Below are positions 18,201 to 25,251 of a stretch of 54,167 nt of DNA, one piece after another. The position numbers and the translations under genes were made by a program. Origin of the DNA: an uncultured Veillonella sp. (GTDB lineage: Bacteria; Bacillota; Negativicutes; Veillonellales; Veillonellaceae); contig CABSJL010000010.1 in NCBI GenBank assembly GCA_902478055.1, positions 1 through 54,167 on the forward strand, given 5' to 3'. Position 1 is the stretch's first letter, and each line of letters begins with the position of its first letter. The notes below the pieces were generated by a model. It did not search any database. It was given only the letters and a program-made list of their open reading frames with translations, and was not told where the DNA came from.

Positions 18201-18775
18201 GACTGTGGCAAAGCCTCAACAATTTCCATAATAGGATCGATGTCGCGTTCCCCATGACGACTGATTTCCTCTTCATAAGCGGCCATACAAATGGCAAGTT
18301 CACGCAATTTCTTTTGTAATACTTTATTTTTTACAGACTCCGCCCCACGTTCTAGGTCGGTAGGACCTACGCGAAATGCGCGAAACTCAGAAAATAGCTG
18401 TTGTAATACAGAAGAAAACTCAGGACGCTTGGTAGCCTGTTCTAAGAGGCCTAGTTCCTTCTGTTTTCGTTTCATAACAAGGCGCAACAACATAGACCGG
18501 CCAAAGCTAGATAAGCTTGATTGACCGGCCCCCTTGGAGCCTATGGATTGATATACTTGGTACCCCAAACGGCCAAAGCCTACAACGCGAACTGTGGTAA
18601 AGCCTTTTTCAGGCATAAACTCGGCAAGCTCTCGCTCTACTCGATACGTAGCTGGTTCAGGAACAAGTAAGATTATAGGTTCCCCTGGACAATCGGTCAT
18701 AACTTGACGTATCCGTTCATATACGGCACGTGTCTTACCAGATCCTGCTCGTCCATAATAGACGCTAATACTCAT
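15245..18775 (-). CDS. addB: ATP-dependent nuclease subunit AddB
   Basis: This 1176-aa protein has an N-terminal Walker A loop (GRAGSGKTRAVYE, residues 8-20) and an inactivated helicase-like core. Its RecB-type nuclease has VIDYKSGG near residues 943-950. The iron-sulfur staple cysteines are present: one in QQCPFKF near residue 800, and C1112, C1115 and C1121 in CTYCDYNTVC. AddB holds the Chi-recognition role in the complex. The extreme C-terminus is low complexity (repeats of NNSSD), encoded by an 18-bp tandem repeat. GGGAGG precedes the ATG. addB lies first and addA second, the normal order. Confidence 0.95.
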   Translation of the reverse strand: MSISVYYGRAGSGKTRAVYERIRQVMTDCPGEPIILLVPEPATYRVERELAEFMPEKGFTTVRVVGFGRLGYQVYQSIGSKGAGQSSLSSFGRSMLLRLVMKRKQKELGLLEQATKRPEFSSVLQQLFSEFRAFRVGPTDLERGAESVKNKVLQKKLRELAICMAAYEEEISRHGERDIDPIMEIVEALPQSPLMENSHVFIDGFHWFTPTHYELIYTLFDLAKEAVITIDLPMAPKALNLARRGEHLFSRPLEIYDTLVGRYGSSINWVGFDGKRGPQIVQELESNYFTSPSKPNPTDTTIPLIRGYNREREADGVARRILAYVESAPEARYRDVCIMLRESETYGDTLEKAFSRYGIPHFIDRQRPMKNHPLGELLTALFDIVRHSYSRDSMFLLLKTDLMPLTREAVDELENYVLEFGIDHYKWERESWPYLRGFHEGQDEESHSDAPRRARVNQARQTIMDILSPWFDFAVNTDGHTGAEWGAELYGLLETLQVPERLYEWAKDAETIGDQESKASHEQMYNAVISFIDEISMVMKDEVLTLDEMMLLLEEGLSDVNYSMIPPSLDHVVITTIERGYSQWWPKVFVMGLNQGVFPQSMGDEGLIKDKERQELADAGITLAEGALPKAFNENFLLYLAMTRASDSLTLSYASSGEDGTGLEPSLVVKRLESLGYVGKAVDIPLSIEPDTEADYVWRPLQSLSLLSERWGALFSGHEVNPLWWGLYNWARESNTYRPRLGEVSRGIRDNNDVPVITKDLVNGLFLSKGYMSGSVTRLERYQQCPFKFYAQYGLKLEPRRVRSFGAPEIGTFLHANLERLGNYLLDHNKQWRDLNEEDQQNLCRSVAEEILQENQGGEETSDAYQKAIEQRVQRTLHVTVDRLVEWSKRSDFDTKYLEQDFGRQGGWDPIRVPLGEDRYLRLIGQIDRIDEYTRDGQTYGMVIDYKSGGAHVTAQDVYYGLKLQLMTYLLALESAYGKTQGESIAPAAVVYSYVKNPKIPADAPISYEDAVSLAKESDAWRNSGYFSDDVELLTHIDNKFLSYGLKQGPYVPIATTKDQTISRNDLRKVKNPGEFDVMCRYTNHVMADIGRHIGDGQFPIQPYQLNKNRPCTYCDYNTVCRFDSSRNRYNYLSKLSEADALERMKEALNDGNNSSDGNNSSDRNNSNEGGENHGC
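15270..15323. repeat. 18-bp tandem repeat inside the 3' end of addB
   Basis: Three 18-bp units (15270-15287, 15288-15305, 15306-15323) read TCGCTACTGTT-TTTCCG with few changes. They encode hexapeptide repeats (NNSSDG-like) at the AddB C-terminus just before addA. Confidence 0.8.
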
Positions 18776-18890
18776 GAGACCTCCCTAGTGAAACTTTCAC
18801 CATCTCAATTTATAGAAATCATAAACTTCATCTTATTTTTAAATTTCTTTTCCTCAGGTATAGATTTAAACTAAATTTTTCGATATAATA

Positions 18891-18923
18891 TATTACTATA
18901 CTACGTATTATTATATAGTAATA
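18891..18923. repeat. Inverted repeat in the 334-bp gap upstream of the major secreted protein
   Basis: TATTACTATA (18891-18900) and TATAGTAATA (18914-18923) are perfect 10-bp arms around 13 bp. The gap 18776-19109 is very AT-rich. Apart from this palindrome and the two promoters downstream I see no gene or RNA in it. It could be an operator. Confidence 0.5.
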
Positions 18924-18973
18924 TGATATTCTGTGCCTAATTATGGGGTAATTAAAGGCAAATTGTACAATAT

Positions 18974-19003
18974 TTGACTCATTAGATTAAATTTGTTTAT
19001 AAT
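18974..19003 (+). promoter_or_regulatory. Promoter P1 of the secreted-protein gene at 19110
   Basis: TTGACT (18974-18979) and TATAAT (18998-19003) are separated by 18 bp, close to the sigma-70 consensus. The site lies about 105 bp upstream of the start codon. Confidence 0.7.
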
Positions 19004-19025
19004 TAAGAAAATATTTTATATTTTA

Positions 19026-19054
19026 TTTACAATTAACAGAATTTCATATATAAT
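19026..19054 (+). promoter_or_regulatory. Promoter P2 of the secreted-protein gene at 19110
   Basis: TTTACA (19026-19031) and TATAAT (19049-19054) are separated by 17 bp. Together with P1 it makes a tandem promoter pair in front of a gene with strongly biased codons, suggesting high expression. Confidence 0.65.
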
Positions 19055-19109
19055 ACAGATTAGTATTTGTGTTATTTGTAAAAAATCATGTATTTAGGAG
19101 TGAATTATT

Positions 19110-20087
19110 ATGAACAAAAAACATTTAGCAGCTGCTTTCGCAGTATTCGCAGCTACAACTATGTCTTTCTCTGCTTTCGCAGCATCCGTTGATGCTAACG
19201 CACGCGCTTACGAACGTGCTGCAGCTGAACAATATACTTACGCTGCACCTCAAGCAGCTACACCAGCGTACCAATCTGGTTATGTAACAAGCGCACCACG
19301 CCCTGGTTACAAACCATTACCAGCGGTACCTTACACAGCAGGTGACATGGCTCAACAAATGCCTGTATCTAAAGAATTAGGCGATCCAATCTTCGTAGCA
19401 CCTGAAACAACAGCTGTAGGTCTTCAAATCATGGACCCTATCGCTACTAACAGCCAACCTGTATACCAAGAAACTGTAACTTCCGTAACAGCTAATGGCA
19501 ATGGTAGTGCATATGTTTCCCGTTATAAAACTAACCAATTAAACGCATTCGACTTGTTGTTGAACGGCAAATCTTACACTTACGACTTGCCTGCATACAC
19601 TAACGGCTACCAAGTGAAAACTGCTAGCTCCTACAACCGTGCTGGCGACGGCGTTGCAAATGTATTCTCTACAAACGTAATCACTGAAGCAGTTGTAAAC
19701 AACAACTCCTTGCGTATCACTGTTAACATGACTCAACCAACAGCTGTAGCAGCTGCTAAATTGCGTTCCATGCAACAAACTGGTCAAGTAGCAGGCGGTG
19801 AAGTAGCTGCATTGTTCGCTTACAATGAAAGCTATGATGGTGTAAAACAAGCTGCTCATTACGACGTATTCAACAACGGCAACCGTTACATCGTTGTTAA
19901 ATCTGGTGCTGTAACAGTTCCAAACGGTGCACAACACCCTTACGCAACTGCATTGTTCGCAGTAACTGACGACACTGTAGCAGCTGTAACAGTATCTGGC
20001 AACACTGCTGATACTTACGATTTAGTTAAAGGTACTGCATACGCAATTGCACAATCTGCTCGCGTATCTAACGCACGTACTCGCTAA
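19110..20087 (+). CDS. abundant secreted protein of unknown function
   Basis: This 325-aa protein has a classical signal peptide: MNKKH, a hydrophobic core to about residue 20, and cleavage after SAFA-A near residue 24. The mature part is rich in A, T, V, Y and N and has no cysteine. A PRPGYKPLP segment near residue 65 resembles YKPL segments of the secreted protein at 20962. Codon choice is noticeably uniform (GCT/GCA, GTA, AAC, TAC), as in very highly expressed genes, and two good promoters precede it. I do not recognise a domain. An exported envelope or matrix protein is the likely class. Ribosome site TAGGAGTG. Confidence 0.7.
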   Translation: MNKKHLAAAFAVFAATTMSFSAFAASVDANARAYERAAAEQYTYAAPQAATPAYQSGYVTSAPRPGYKPLPAVPYTAGDMAQQMPVSKELGDPIFVAPETTAVGLQIMDPIATNSQPVYQETVTSVTANGNGSAYVSRYKTNQLNAFDLLLNGKSYTYDLPAYTNGYQVKTASSYNRAGDGVANVFSTNVITEAVVNNNSLRITVNMTQPTAVAAAKLRSMQQTGQVAGGEVAALFAYNESYDGVKQAAHYDVFNNGNRYIVVKSGAVTVPNGAQHPYATALFAVTDDTVAAVTVSGNTADTYDLVKGTAYAIAQSARVSNARTR

Positions 20088-20166
20088 TTCTAACTATAAT
20101 TCGTTACGAATTAACTATAATGGTGAAAGCTACAAGCCTTCACACCTAAAGACTATATAAATCACC

Positions 20167-20200
20167 AAAGCCCCGAATGAGATATCTCATTCGGGGCTTT
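20167..20200 (+). terminator. Terminator of the secreted-protein gene
   Basis: A 34-bp perfect palindrome (AAAGCCCCGAATGAGAT and its complement) is followed by TTTTTA. It could act in both directions. Confidence 0.88.
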
Positions 20201-20252
20201 TTTATGCATCTTACCAATTGAATTCTTTTTATGCATCTTACCAATTAAATTC
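20199..20252. repeat. 27-bp direct repeat, two copies
   Basis: The 27-bp units at 20199-20225 and 20226-20252 (TTTTTATGCATCTTACCAAT and the next 7 bases) differ at a single base. The duplication begins within the T-run of the terminator and lies between two convergent genes. Confidence 0.8.
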
Positions 20253-20266
20253 TTATATTTATTTTT

Positions 20267-20818
20267 TTACGATAATCTTGTAAATACTTCTAACGCTTTA
20301 TACGCCATCAAACGATAGCCTCGTGCATTAGGATGTACTTCACCGGCAAAGACAATTTGGCCGATTTGATCCGCTTCGTATAATGATGTATAAAAGTCTA
20401 TAACCTTCAAATCATGCTCTGCAGCATAGGCTTTCAGTTGTTCATTGACCTCTCTCACCACAATGTCGAGTCCATCCATATCACTATCGATTTGTGTTTC
20501 TAAACCAATAATAACCTTCCCCTTTGTGCTCGCTAGTTCAATAGCTTTCACCAAGGTCTTGAACACATATGCACTATCTCGACCTTGTAAGATATCATTA
20601 GTACCACACATTAAGAAGATATGACGCGTGGAATCAGCTACAGCTGTAGGTAGCCATTTTTCAATGTTATAAATCATGCCCTGAACAGAGCATCCGTCTT
20701 CACCATAATTTGTAAAATGTACACCCTCTATAGATGCATCACAAATTTCAACCCAACCTTGGCCATAAGGCACATCATAACCGCGGGTAATGCTATCGCC
20801 AAAACAGATAATTTCCAT
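20267..20818 (-). CDS. SGNH/GDSL-family hydrolase
   Basis: The start is set at the ATG at 20818, because AGGAGGT lies 6 nt upstream and the protein then opens directly with MEIICFGDSITRG. The longer frame (to 20842) would swallow the ribosome site. The 183-aa product has block I FGDSITRG with the nucleophile serine (S9), block III GTND (near 78) and the late DxxH-type block (EVHPNARGY near 160), giving the Ser-Asp-His triad of SGNH esterases and lipases. No signal peptide, so cytosolic. The substrate may be an acyl ester or an acetylated sugar. Confidence 0.88.
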   Translation of the reverse strand: MEIICFGDSITRGYDVPYGQGWVEICDASIEGVHFTNYGEDGCSVQGMIYNIEKWLPTAVADSTRHIFLMCGTNDILQGRDSAYVFKTLVKAIELASTKGKVIIGLETQIDSDMDGLDIVVREVNEQLKAYAAEHDLKVIDFYTSLYEADQIGQIVFAGEVHPNARGYRLMAYKALEVFTRLS

Positions 20819-20928
20819 ATCTAGACCTCCTGTACTATGCATTAATCATATAACAAAATGACAATTATATACAATATACATACTATGGATTTTTATATGC
20901 ATTTTTTATAGAATTACATGTTTGACTA

Positions 20929-20937
20929 TGGTATACT
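20929..20937 (+). promoter_or_regulatory. Extended -10 promoter of the gene at 20962
   Basis: TGG-TATACT is a TGn-extended -10 sequence 24 bp upstream of the ATG, leaving a very short leader that contains the AGAGAGG ribosome site. Confidence 0.5.
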
Positions 20938-20961
20938 AATTCCACATAAGAGAGGTCAAAG

Positions 20962-21759
20962 ATGAGAAAACTATATCCCTTTTTAATACTAGCATTAGCA
21001 ACATTACAATCAGCTAGTGCGATTTCACAATATGAATTAGAGAACAAGCCTACTCAATACCAAGTTGCTTATAATAGCCCTTCGGAGACTGTGTATATCG
21101 ACTTAAGTACACTTAGCCTAGCACAGTCAGGTCCTACATATAGTACGCTTCACGCTCGTACAATTAGTCTCTATAAAAAGCAGAATATTATTGCTGATTA
21201 TTCAACTAATTATACATACCATCGTGGTAATACATCTAAAGATATTTACCTCATGGATTGGCATGTAGCACCGGCGAAATTCTACCAAGTAAATGGCGCA
21301 CCTATAGGAACTGCTAATAATCAGCGTTCTGTTCTATCTACAGGTGCTCACGTCGCTACAAAGGGTTCTCCTGTAGCTGAAATAGGTCAATTTATTTTAC
21401 ATAATGCATTGGAATTAGAGCGTATTACCTATACATCTAAGAATCCATACGTACCACCTCGTCCATATAAACCATTAAGTACACCGGCTCCAACAGAAGG
21501 TAGGCCATTATTCGGAGTTCAACCACCTGAAGGTGTCTATAAACCGCTAAACCAATTAGAATCTCCTTATACATCTAATCAACCACGGTTATTTCCTTCT
21601 AAACTAGGTATATATGGACCCGTTCCAGCACCGCCTCCACAAGGTCCAAGACCGAGTGACTGGATTCTTGATATCCAAAATCAAGATATGCCAGACCCTA
21701 ATACTCCTATGAGTGAATGGCAACCACAACCAGACTATCACGCACCACAAAAACCATAG
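20962..21759 (+). CDS. secreted proline-rich protein, unknown
   Basis: This 265-aa protein has a signal peptide (MRKLYPFLILALATLQSASA, cleavage near residue 20). A folded-looking region follows (about 25-150: a beta-rich stretch with YIDLSTL, then YLMDWHVAP). The last 105 residues are rich in proline and lack cysteine, with PPRPYKPLS, VYKPLNQ and PAPPPQGPRP segments. The N-terminal part resembles small surface-antigen-like exported proteins, but I cannot name a family. The proline-rich tail may span the cell wall or periplasm. A strong terminator follows. Confidence 0.65.
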   Translation: MRKLYPFLILALATLQSASAISQYELENKPTQYQVAYNSPSETVYIDLSTLSLAQSGPTYSTLHARTISLYKKQNIIADYSTNYTYHRGNTSKDIYLMDWHVAPAKFYQVNGAPIGTANNQRSVLSTGAHVATKGSPVAEIGQFILHNALELERITYTSKNPYVPPRPYKPLSTPAPTEGRPLFGVQPPEGVYKPLNQLESPYTSNQPRLFPSKLGIYGPVPAPPPQGPRPSDWILDIQNQDMPDPNTPMSEWQPQPDYHAPQKP

Positions 21760-21782
21760 TCAATATAACTAATATAAAAACG

Positions 21783-21830
21783 AAAGAGACTGAACAGCCT
21801 CCTACCTTAGGAGAACTGTTCAGTCTCTTT
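21783..21830. terminator. Bidirectional terminator between the proline-rich protein and the MFS gene
   Basis: AAAGAGACTGAACAG pairs with CTGTTCAGTCTCTTT, with a second stem CTCCTA/TAGGAG at the tip. T-runs on both strands let it serve the two convergent genes. Confidence 0.88.
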
Positions 21831-21885
21831 TTTCATATTTTGTTTCTATACGATCAGATGAATGTATTATATTGATACTTTCACA

Positions 21886-23109
21886 TTATTTAAGACGTAC
21901 AAAGAACAATGCGATGGCACCGATAACAGGAGCGATGGCAAGAGTCATCAATGCAGATTGATAGCTACCTGTAGCAGTTAACATGCTGCCCAAAATCATA
22001 GGTGCCAACATAACACCGATTTGGTTAAATAGATTTACAAATCCTGCTGTGGTACCACGTAAATGAGGTGCTGCAGATTGAATTACAAGAGCATTTGTCA
22101 ATGCACTATGCATGAAAGCACCAATACCAAGGATTGGACCTGTTATGAAGAGCATATCTGGATTTGTGGTGCTTGCAAAGAGGATCAATGCTGGTGCGAA
22201 TAAGAACATAACAAGAGCTACTAAGTGGTTTTTCTTAATCGGTAAGATATCGGACAAGATACCAATTGTCGGTTTTGCAATAAGCGCTGCTAAACCAAAG
22301 GCAGACATTACATGACCTGCATAGATAGCATTAACGCCAAGTTGTTTAACCATGTACAGATTTGACCATTGAGCCACGGCCCAAGTAGCACCTGTGGCAA
22401 AGAAGCCGGCAAAGGCAAGGCAACAAATATTACGATTTTTTAAAACATGTAGCAAATTTTCCTTTAAGGAAGTCTTTTCGCCTACATGCGCAGACGCAGC
22501 ACTCGCCTCTGCTTCCCGTTGCGCCAAGATTTCAGCGCTTGGTTTACGAACAGTAAAATAGCTGAGAATGAAAACAAGGATTGGTAATACAGCTGTTAAA
22601 AGGAATGCATTTTGCCAACCATAATTAGTGGCTACATATGGTGCGTAAAGGTTTACAGTGGTCAACCCAAGAGATGTACAGGACATAAAGATACCTACTG
22701 CAGCACCACGTTGATTAGGACCAAAATAATCCCCAATAGCACTTAAACAAGATGCTTGTACCGGACCAGATACGATACCTAATAAGAAGCGCAATATCCA
22801 ACCATAGGTGTAATTATCGATGGTACTCATTAATGCCGTAATAACAGCCATCGCAAGCAAGCTAAACAAAATGGTATAACGGTAACCAATTCGATCCGCC
22901 AAGATACCACCTGGCAATACCATGATGGCATAGCCCATATAAAAGGCAGATAAATAGGCCGTGCCCATTTGTGGTGTGAAACTCAACGCTTCATTAACAA
23001 TAGGCATCAAGGACGCCCAAGATAAGCGCATAACAAAACTAATCAAAAATGTTAGCCATACGCTGACAAGGATTAAAATCTGAGTTCGTGAGAAACTAAG
23101 TCGATTCAT
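21886..23109 (-). CDS. major facilitator superfamily transporter
   Basis: This 407-aa protein has twelve predicted helices and the family signatures: GGILADRIGYRY between helices 2 and 3 (residues 67-78), RFLLGIVSGP in helix 4, and a central cytoplasmic loop (about 190-215) before the second half. The loop sequence and lack of charged residues in the N-half resemble organic-anion carriers of the ACS or OFA type, but the substrate cannot be deduced. GGAG precedes the ATG. It is transcribed alone, and the foreign array begins about 100 bp upstream. Confidence 0.88.
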   Translation of the reverse strand: MNRLSFSRTQILILVSVWLTFLISFVMRLSWASLMPIVNEALSFTPQMGTAYLSAFYMGYAIMVLPGGILADRIGYRYTILFSLLAMAVITALMSTIDNYTYGWILRFLLGIVSGPVQASCLSAIGDYFGPNQRGAAVGIFMSCTSLGLTTVNLYAPYVATNYGWQNAFLLTAVLPILVFILSYFTVRKPSAEILAQREAEASAASAHVGEKTSLKENLLHVLKNRNICCLAFAGFFATGATWAVAQWSNLYMVKQLGVNAIYAGHVMSAFGLAALIAKPTIGILSDILPIKKNHLVALVMFLFAPALILFASTTNPDMLFITGPILGIGAFMHSALTNALVIQSAAPHLRGTTAGFVNLFNQIGVMLAPMILGSMLTATGSYQSALMTLAIAPVIGAIALFFVRLK

Positions 23110-23209
23110 ACGAGCTCCTTTCTACAGAATAAAAACATATAAAGTAATCATACTATACATAGAAATAATTTTTCAAATACAAAATATGAAGGATAACATA
23201 AAAAAGAAC

Positions 23210-23230
23210 CCTCTATCAATTAGATAAAGG
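23210..23230 (-). terminator. Terminator at the left end of the imported array
   Basis: On the minus strand an 8-bp stem (CCTTTATC with GATAGAGG, one G-U pair) with a 5-nt loop is followed by GTTCTTTTTT. It lies 30 bp after the last leftward gene of the array and protects the MFS gene. Confidence 0.65.
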
Positions 23231-23260
23231 ACTCTCTATAGTACTTATACAAGGCACGGG

Positions 23261-23824
23261 CTACGGCTTGCTTTGAAATCTATTTTTGAACGTAAGGAAT
23301 TTATCATATGAATTTAGTTGTTCAGCAGAATAATTTTCCATAATTTCAGCATTATCACTATCTACAATAGAAACAAAAAATATGACATTATTTGTTTTTC
23401 TCTTATCTATATTTTCTATCGCTTTTTTAAATCCTTCTATAATTGAATCATATACTTCCGCCTGATATTGCTCAAAATTATCTTCTGATATTAATGTATT
23501 TGCATCATTAAGAATATTTTGAATCTCATTATTGAATACACTATCTATTTTCTCAGGAACCTCTCCAAGTCCTATTGCAAATTGAGGGTAATACCATTTA
23601 ATAAAAGGCTGGTCTTCTTTTGGGTAGTTTAGTTTTTCTATTTCGTAGTGAGAAATAGTGTTAGCAGCCCAACCTAGGTATGAACAATAGTCGTCAATAT
23701 ATAATGAATAGGCAAAAACATCATTAGAATGATATTTTTCTAATACAAATTTAAATGTCTCTGTAACTCCTTTAGATACATTCTGGATTAAATCTTGAAT
23801 TATATAATTACTTAAAATACTCAT
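23261..23824 (-). CDS. DUF4303-like predicted immunity protein
   Basis: The start is the ATG at 23824 (AAAGGA about 8 nt upstream); the frame continues to a TTG without support. The 187-aa acidic cytosolic protein resembles DUF4303-type proteins, which often sit downstream of polymorphic toxins and are taken as immunity proteins: the middle has WYYPQFAIGLGEVP and the end a conserved-looking VIFFVSIVDSDNAE block. It is the last gene of the array. Its final codons (AGC AAG CCG TAG) belong to a short motif that recurs elsewhere in the array. Confidence 0.6.
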   Translation of the reverse strand: MSILSNYIIQDLIQNVSKGVTETFKFVLEKYHSNDVFAYSLYIDDYCSYLGWAANTISHYEIEKLNYPKEDQPFIKWYYPQFAIGLGEVPEKIDSVFNNEIQNILNDANTLISEDNFEQYQAEVYDSIIEGFKKAIENIDKRKTNNVIFFVSIVDSDNAEIMENYSAEQLNSYDKFLTFKNRFQSKP

Positions 23825-23930
23825 TTTAATTTTCCTTTTATAAATTTTTGTTATCAATCAGTTTCTATGCACATTTACTACGTGATCCGTATTTCCAAAA
23901 CCTTACCACCAATTCTAGTTAATTACTTAC

Positions 23931-24090
23931 TCATATATCTATCTGTTTGAGCTTTGTTATACTTAATTTCCTATTTTTTTTAATAACTAGAAAGAAAGAG
24001 ATAATCGGAAACACGACTAACTTAGCTATCGTGTTATCCCCATAATAAGCCATCCATAACCAAATGAAAAACCAAGAAATTAAGAGACAG
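23931..24090 (-). pseudogene. fragment of a small membrane protein
   Basis: An open frame of about 50 codons ending in TGA at 23931 reads as two hydrophobic stretches (WFFIWLWMAYYG and VVFPIISFFLVIKK) and a basic tail. It has no start codon of its own before an ATG deep in the sequence, and it begins right where an Rhs fragment ends, in a different frame. It is probably the remnant of a membrane toxin tip or membrane immunity protein. The stretch 23825-23930 holds nothing I recognise. Confidence 0.35.
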
Positions 24091-24096
24091 TAGGTT

Positions 24097-24166
24097 TCTC
24101 GCCGTTTTCATTGTTGAGGACGGTCAGGCGGCGGGCTTTGTCGTAGGCGTAGCGGCGGTTGAATAC
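24097..24166 (-). pseudogene. Rhs repeat fragment
   Basis: Reading leftward, NRRYAYDKARRLTVLNNENG is a typical YD/Rhs repeat. The DNA is much richer in GC than the neighbouring genes. No start, and the reading frame is lost on both sides. It is preceded by the decayed uptake-sequence pair at 24177-24208. Confidence 0.7.
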
Positions 24167-24176
24167 GGTACAACAA

Positions 24177-24208
24177 AGGTCGTCTAAAAGTTAGATTCCA
24201 GACGACCT
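24177..24208. repeat. Inverted pair of decayed Neisseria uptake sequences
   Basis: AGGTCGTCTAAA (24177-24188) and TCCAGACGACCT (24197-24208) each differ by one base from AGGTCGTCTGAA and face each other, forming a hairpin of the kind that acts as a terminator in Neisseria. Confidence 0.7.
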
Positions 24209-24248
24209 TGATGCTGACTAGTGATGAGGTTGTTAAAGAGCAAACATT

Positions 24249-24368
24249 TCAGATGATCTCAAAGAAGGTTTTGAGGTCATCTAAATAGCGGAAACCACGC
24301 GCAAATTCTACACACAAATCTACGTCAAGGATGGAAGTCTCATACAGGCTACAGTTTACTTTTTTCAT
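24249..24368 (-). CDS. 39-aa open frame overlapping the preceding gene (ATGA)
   Basis: A short frame begins at ATG 24368-24366, overlapping the TGA of the 24365-24604 gene in the classical ATGA manner, and ends at TGA 24249. Its product begins MKKVNCSLYE and ends DLKTFFEII. Codon use looks normal and the overlap suggests coupling. It could instead be the degraded start of a larger immunity gene. A decayed uptake-sequence pair (AGGTCATCTAAA and TTCAGATGATCT) spans its last third. Confidence 0.35.
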   Translation of the reverse strand: MKKVNCSLYETSILDVDLCVEFARGFRYLDDLKTFFEII

Positions 24369-24604
24369 TCGAAAGAAAATTTTAACATCTTTGATAACCG
24401 ATGTATAAAATATAGAATTGCCAAATATTCATCTTGGTAACAATATTCTTCAGTTCTCAATCCTCTTTCAGAATAGAATATATGCCATTTTTTATTTTCT
24501 TCAACAATACATAATGATTCATCATTTACTTCATTAATTGAGTAACTATCTTCTGGTACTCCTTTACTTTTAAGATATGAATTCAATTCATTAATTTTTA
24601 TCAT
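24365..24604 (-). CDS. predicted immunity protein, 79 aa
   Basis: This small acidic protein begins MIKINELNSYLKSKGVP, then has ESYSINEV-like and KKWHIFYSERG blocks, and ends with a helix YLAILYFIHRLSKML. This is the general build of short polymorphic-toxin immunity proteins (a beta sheet plus helices), but I cannot name a family. Its ATG overlaps the TGA of an upstream toxin-tip remnant (24601-24728), as expected for a toxin-immunity pair. AGGAAA serves as ribosome site. The gene is open and intact although its toxin is not. Confidence 0.55.
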   Translation of the reverse strand: MIKINELNSYLKSKGVPEDSYSINEVNDESLCIVEENKKWHIFYSERGLRTEEYCYQDEYLAILYFIHRLSKMLKFSFE

Positions 24605-24728
24605 TTTCCTATTTTTACCTCTTCCAGTTGCCCAGATGCTATATAATTTAACAGATTTTGGTAATTCATACTGTGTACCTAATCCAACCTCTCCGAACGG
24701 GTCGTAGGCGTAGTCGATGGTGCAACCA
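24601..24728 (-). pseudogene. Rhs core/toxin-tip remnant
   Basis: Leftward, the sequence reads DYAYDPFGEVG, the Rhs core motif just before a variable toxin tip. The frame is then broken. A second frame ends NLLNYIASGQLEEVKIGK and TGA, overlapping the ATG of the immunity gene. The middle of the toxin is missing, so no active domain remains. Confidence 0.65.
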
Positions 24729-24755
24729 TCAGATTGCCGTTAATCTAATTGTTTA

Positions 24756-24788
24756 AGGCCATCTGAAAAAACAACTTTCAGACGGCCA
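24756..24788. repeat. Inverted pair of Neisseria uptake sequences
   Basis: AGGCCATCTGAA (24756-24767, one base off AGGCCGTCTGAA) faces TTCAGACGGC (24777-24786), an exact complement of the 10-mer core GCCGTCTGAA. The hairpin sits just downstream of the Imm22-like gene, in a terminator position. Confidence 0.8.
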
Positions 24789-24814
24789 TTATCCTGACTA
24801 ATGTTTCACTATCA

Positions 24815-25216
24815 CTAGCGATATTTTTTTCTTGGATCTTTGAAAGTTCCTATAAACTTCAGATCATTGTAAAGTTTACCTGGATTTTCCTCATAAAATG
24901 TTGCATTAGAATAGTAATATAAAGAATTACCTTCATTTATTCCTTTCTCTTTTGCTACTTTCACAATATCTTTTATAACTTTATTGGAGTGTGCCCCAAC
25001 TTCTTCTGCTAACACTTCAACTGGCACAATTTCTCCATTATCTGTCTGAAATGCCACAAAATAATCAGAATCAATAAATGAAACTCCAAAATCTGCAAAA
25101 GCTGGACAATGAGAATCTGAGTCCTCCATTCCATCTGTATATTCATTAAACTCATCAGGTGTTTTAAAAGATGTCCCCATCCACACAGAAATCATATCTT
25201 TAGTTGTTTCAATCAT
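24815..25216 (-). CDS. Imm22-like immunity protein
   Basis: The start is the ATG at 25216, with GAGGT 5 nt upstream; an ATG 12 nt earlier has no ribosome site. The 133-aa acidic protein opens with DMISVWMGTSF, has a Y-x-x-x-x-E-D-S-D stretch and then FADFGVSFIDSDYFVAF, matching the conserved start of Imm22 (IS-W-G, then DFGI-x-D-D). It ends in FKDPRKKYR. The role inferred from the family is neutralising a toxin tip. The cognate toxin is not next to it, so the gene is an orphan. Confidence 0.7.
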   Translation of the reverse strand: MIETTKDMISVWMGTSFKTPDEFNEYTDGMEDSDSHCPAFADFGVSFIDSDYFVAFQTDNGEIVPVEVLAEEVGAHSNKVIKDIVKVAKEKGINEGNSLYYYSNATFYEENPGKLYNDLKFIGTFKDPRKKYR

Positions 25217-25251
25217 ATAATACCTCATAATTCAAAATGTTATATATTTTA

